Of a DNA stretch of 64,000 nt, positions 62,821 through 64,000 are shown in pieces. The notes under the pieces are model-generated. The model was not told the origin of the DNA, did not search any database, and saw nothing but the letters and a program-made list of their open reading frames with translations. Location of the stretch: NCBI GenBank assembly GCA_005809105.1, contig SYLI01000006.1, positions 1-64,000 on the forward strand, read 5' to 3'. The stretch's first letter is position 1, and the number at the start of each line of letters is the position of its first letter. Source of the DNA: Verrucomicrobiales bacterium (GTDB taxonomy: Bacteria > Verrucomicrobiota > Verrucomicrobiia > Limisphaerales > UBA1100). The position numbers and the translations under genes are program-made.

Positions 62821-64000
62821 CTACGCCCACTTCCATTCGCCGCGCCCGGGACGCCCCAGCAGCCCATTGGCTTCCTTGTCATCGGCGAATTGGTACGACT
62901 TGGGATCCCACTTGAGCTTGCGGCGGAGTTGATAACCCAGGTTGCCCAGCGAACAGAGAATGGAGGTGTGCACGCCCGCCGTCACGTGGGCCACGGGGCG
63001 CCTGCGGCTGCGGATGCAGTCCAGCCAATGGCGGCGGTGGCTGGTGCCGATGTCAGGAAGGCGGAAGGCGGTCTTCTCCTGGGGATCGGTCAGGATTCCC
63101 ACGGGCTTGCTCTCCAGCTTGTTGCGGTCCACGTACAGGGTGCCTTCAGTGCCCTCAAACGTGCAGCCGCTGGGCCCGCCGTGGATGAGCTCGACCCCGT
63201 CGCCGTACACAAAGCGCAGTCCCTGCTGCGCGTCATCCTGCGGGGGGATGATTTCCGCGGGGCCAACCTCGTCGCGATCCAGCGCCCATTGCGCGATGTC
63301 AAAGTGGTGCGCGCCCATGTCGGCAAGTCCGCCGCCGGCGTACTCGCGGTACGTGCGCCAGGCGGGGAAGTGGCCGTGCACGTTGAGCGGGCAGAGCACC
63401 TGGTTAAACGCGCGCAGCGGCGCCGCGCCCAACCATAAATCCCATTCAAATCCCGCGGGTGTCGGTTCGGCGATGAGATCACATGGCCTGGCGGGCCCGC
63501 CGACGCCCACGCGCACGCGCAGGATCTTCCCCAGCCGCCCGTTGCGCACGCGCTCCACGGCCGTCCGGAATTTCCCTCCAAACTCGGTGCGCTGCTGGCT
63601 CCCCGTCTGAAACACAATCTCGTGTTTTCTCGCCGCCTGAAGGACGGCCAGGGCTGCGGCCACCGTCACCGTGAGGGGCTTCTCGCAGTACACGTCCTTC
63701 CGGGCCTCGGCGGCGGCGATGCAGGCATTGGCGTGCCCGTGATCGGGCGTGCCAATGACGACGGCGTCGATGTTCCGGTCGGCGATCAACTGGCGGAAAT
63801 CCAAGTGCGGTCGGCAGCCTTTGAGCCCGCCGTATTGCTTGTCCACCATGCCCAGCGCGTGGTCGCGGCGCGGCGCCGCAATTTCGGAAATGCCCAGCAC
63901 GCGACAGTCGGTCTGCCCGAAGAAGTAGCCCAGATGCCCGCGGCTCTGGATGCCCACGCCGATGAAGCCCAGATTGATCGCCCGGCTGGGTGGATCGGCC
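62821..64000 (-). CDS. Gfo/Idh/MocA family oxidoreductase, 5' end beyond window
   Basis: At least 392 codons lie in the window; the frame is open to base 64000 and its start is outside. The Rossmann fold begins with NLGFIGVGIQSRGHLGY at the very edge. Then come IDAVVIGTPDHGHANACIAA and DVYCEKPLTVTV (the EKP motif), and the catalytic-region sequence DMGAHHFDIAQWALDRDEVGPAEI. The C-terminal end PGRGEWKWA is typical of exported family members in Verrucomicrobiota. It probably carries a Tat signal upstream (not visible). It is convergent with giant protein 2. It likely oxidises or isomerises a sugar with NAD(H) bound. Confidence 0.92.
   Translation of the reverse strand, partial: ADPPSRAINLGFIGVGIQSRGHLGYFFGQTDCRVLGISEIAAPRRDHALGMVDKQYGGLKGCRPHLDFRQLIADRNIDAVVIGTPDHGHANACIAAAEARKDVYCEKPLTVTVAAALAVLQAARKHEIVFQTGSQQRTEFGGKFRTAVERVRNGRLGKILRVRVGVGGPARPCDLIAEPTPAGFEWDLWLGAAPLRAFNQVLCPLNVHGHFPAWRTYREYAGGGLADMGAHHFDIAQWALDRDEVGPAEIIPPQDDAQQGLRFVYGDGVELIHGGPSGCTFEGTEGTLYVDRNKLESKPVGILTDPQEKTAFRLPDIGTSHRRHWLDCIRSRRRPVAHVTAGVHTSILCSLGNLGYQLRRKLKWDPKSYQFADDKEANGLLGRPGRGEWKWA

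Overview
The window is about 64 kb of high-GC bacterial DNA. It most likely comes from a Verrucomicrobiota-type genome, with Planctomycetota as the alternative. This rests on family content, not on a marker-gene phylogeny: a DUF1592/DUF1552 Planctomycete-type cytochrome pair, a DUF1080 (3-keto-disaccharide hydrolase) protein, Tat-exported Gfo/Idh/MocA oxidoreductases and TIM-barrel sugar isomerases, a G8-domain beta-helix protein, an RCC1-like 'VVAWG' protein, and FG-GAP/LamG giant surface proteins.

Layout. 1-1617: end of a sugar ABC importer (ATPase C-terminus plus an RbsC-type permease with an extra soluble insert). 1630-5918 (minus): DUF4432 aldose-epimerase-like protein, MacB/LolC-type permease with its LolD-type ATPase, and an ECF-type sigma factor. 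6067-8803: OmpR-family regulator plus a CpxA-like kinase whose sensor region carries an EF-hand. 9087-14829: exported sugar isomerase, HlyD-type adaptor, terpene-cyclase-fold repeat protein, small Cys protein and a Gfo/Idh/MocA oxidoreductase. 14830-18921: an odd patch with GC-rich intergenic repeats, a membrane-anchored RCC1-like protein, a coiled-coil protein, a 26-residue tandem-repeat protein, a thioredoxin and a PII gene broken by an amber codon. 18979-28780: fatty acid desaturase, an operon of FG-GAP protein, isomerase and DJ-1-like protein, DUF3500, G8 beta-helix, a thioredoxin-like gene that looks like a selenoprotein, and an isochorismatase-like hydrolase. 28979-36399: probable operon glyQS-larB-DUF1592-DUF1552-larC. 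36414-41657 (minus): DUF1080, SGNH hydrolase, TauE-type permease, pabB and der. 41712-42127: divergent tRNA-Glu and tRNA-Asp. 42295-62760: two adjacent giant paralogous genes (2968 and 3847 aa). 62821-64000: a 5'-truncated Gfo/Idh/MocA gene.

The most striking content is the giant pair. Each is a membrane-anchored metzincin-type metallopeptidase whose catalytic domain is cut in two by an insertion of roughly 1,900-2,650 residues. The insertion is itself built of nested domains: LamG jelly-rolls opened by FG-GAP beta-propellers, which are in turn opened by another peptidase (M36-like), more LamG domains or an Asp-box propeller. Counting blades across the interruptions gives seven for each propeller, which supports true nesting rather than a simple string of domains. 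Other leads are a UGA codon followed by a bSECIS-like hairpin in a thioredoxin-like gene, the amber-interrupted PII gene, and a dispersed intergenic repeat that runs into gene 3' ends.

As a whole, the ABC importer, sugar isomerases/oxidoreductases, DUF4432, DUF1080, beta-helix and LamG proteins fit a bacterium that degrades and imports complex carbohydrates or glycoproteins.
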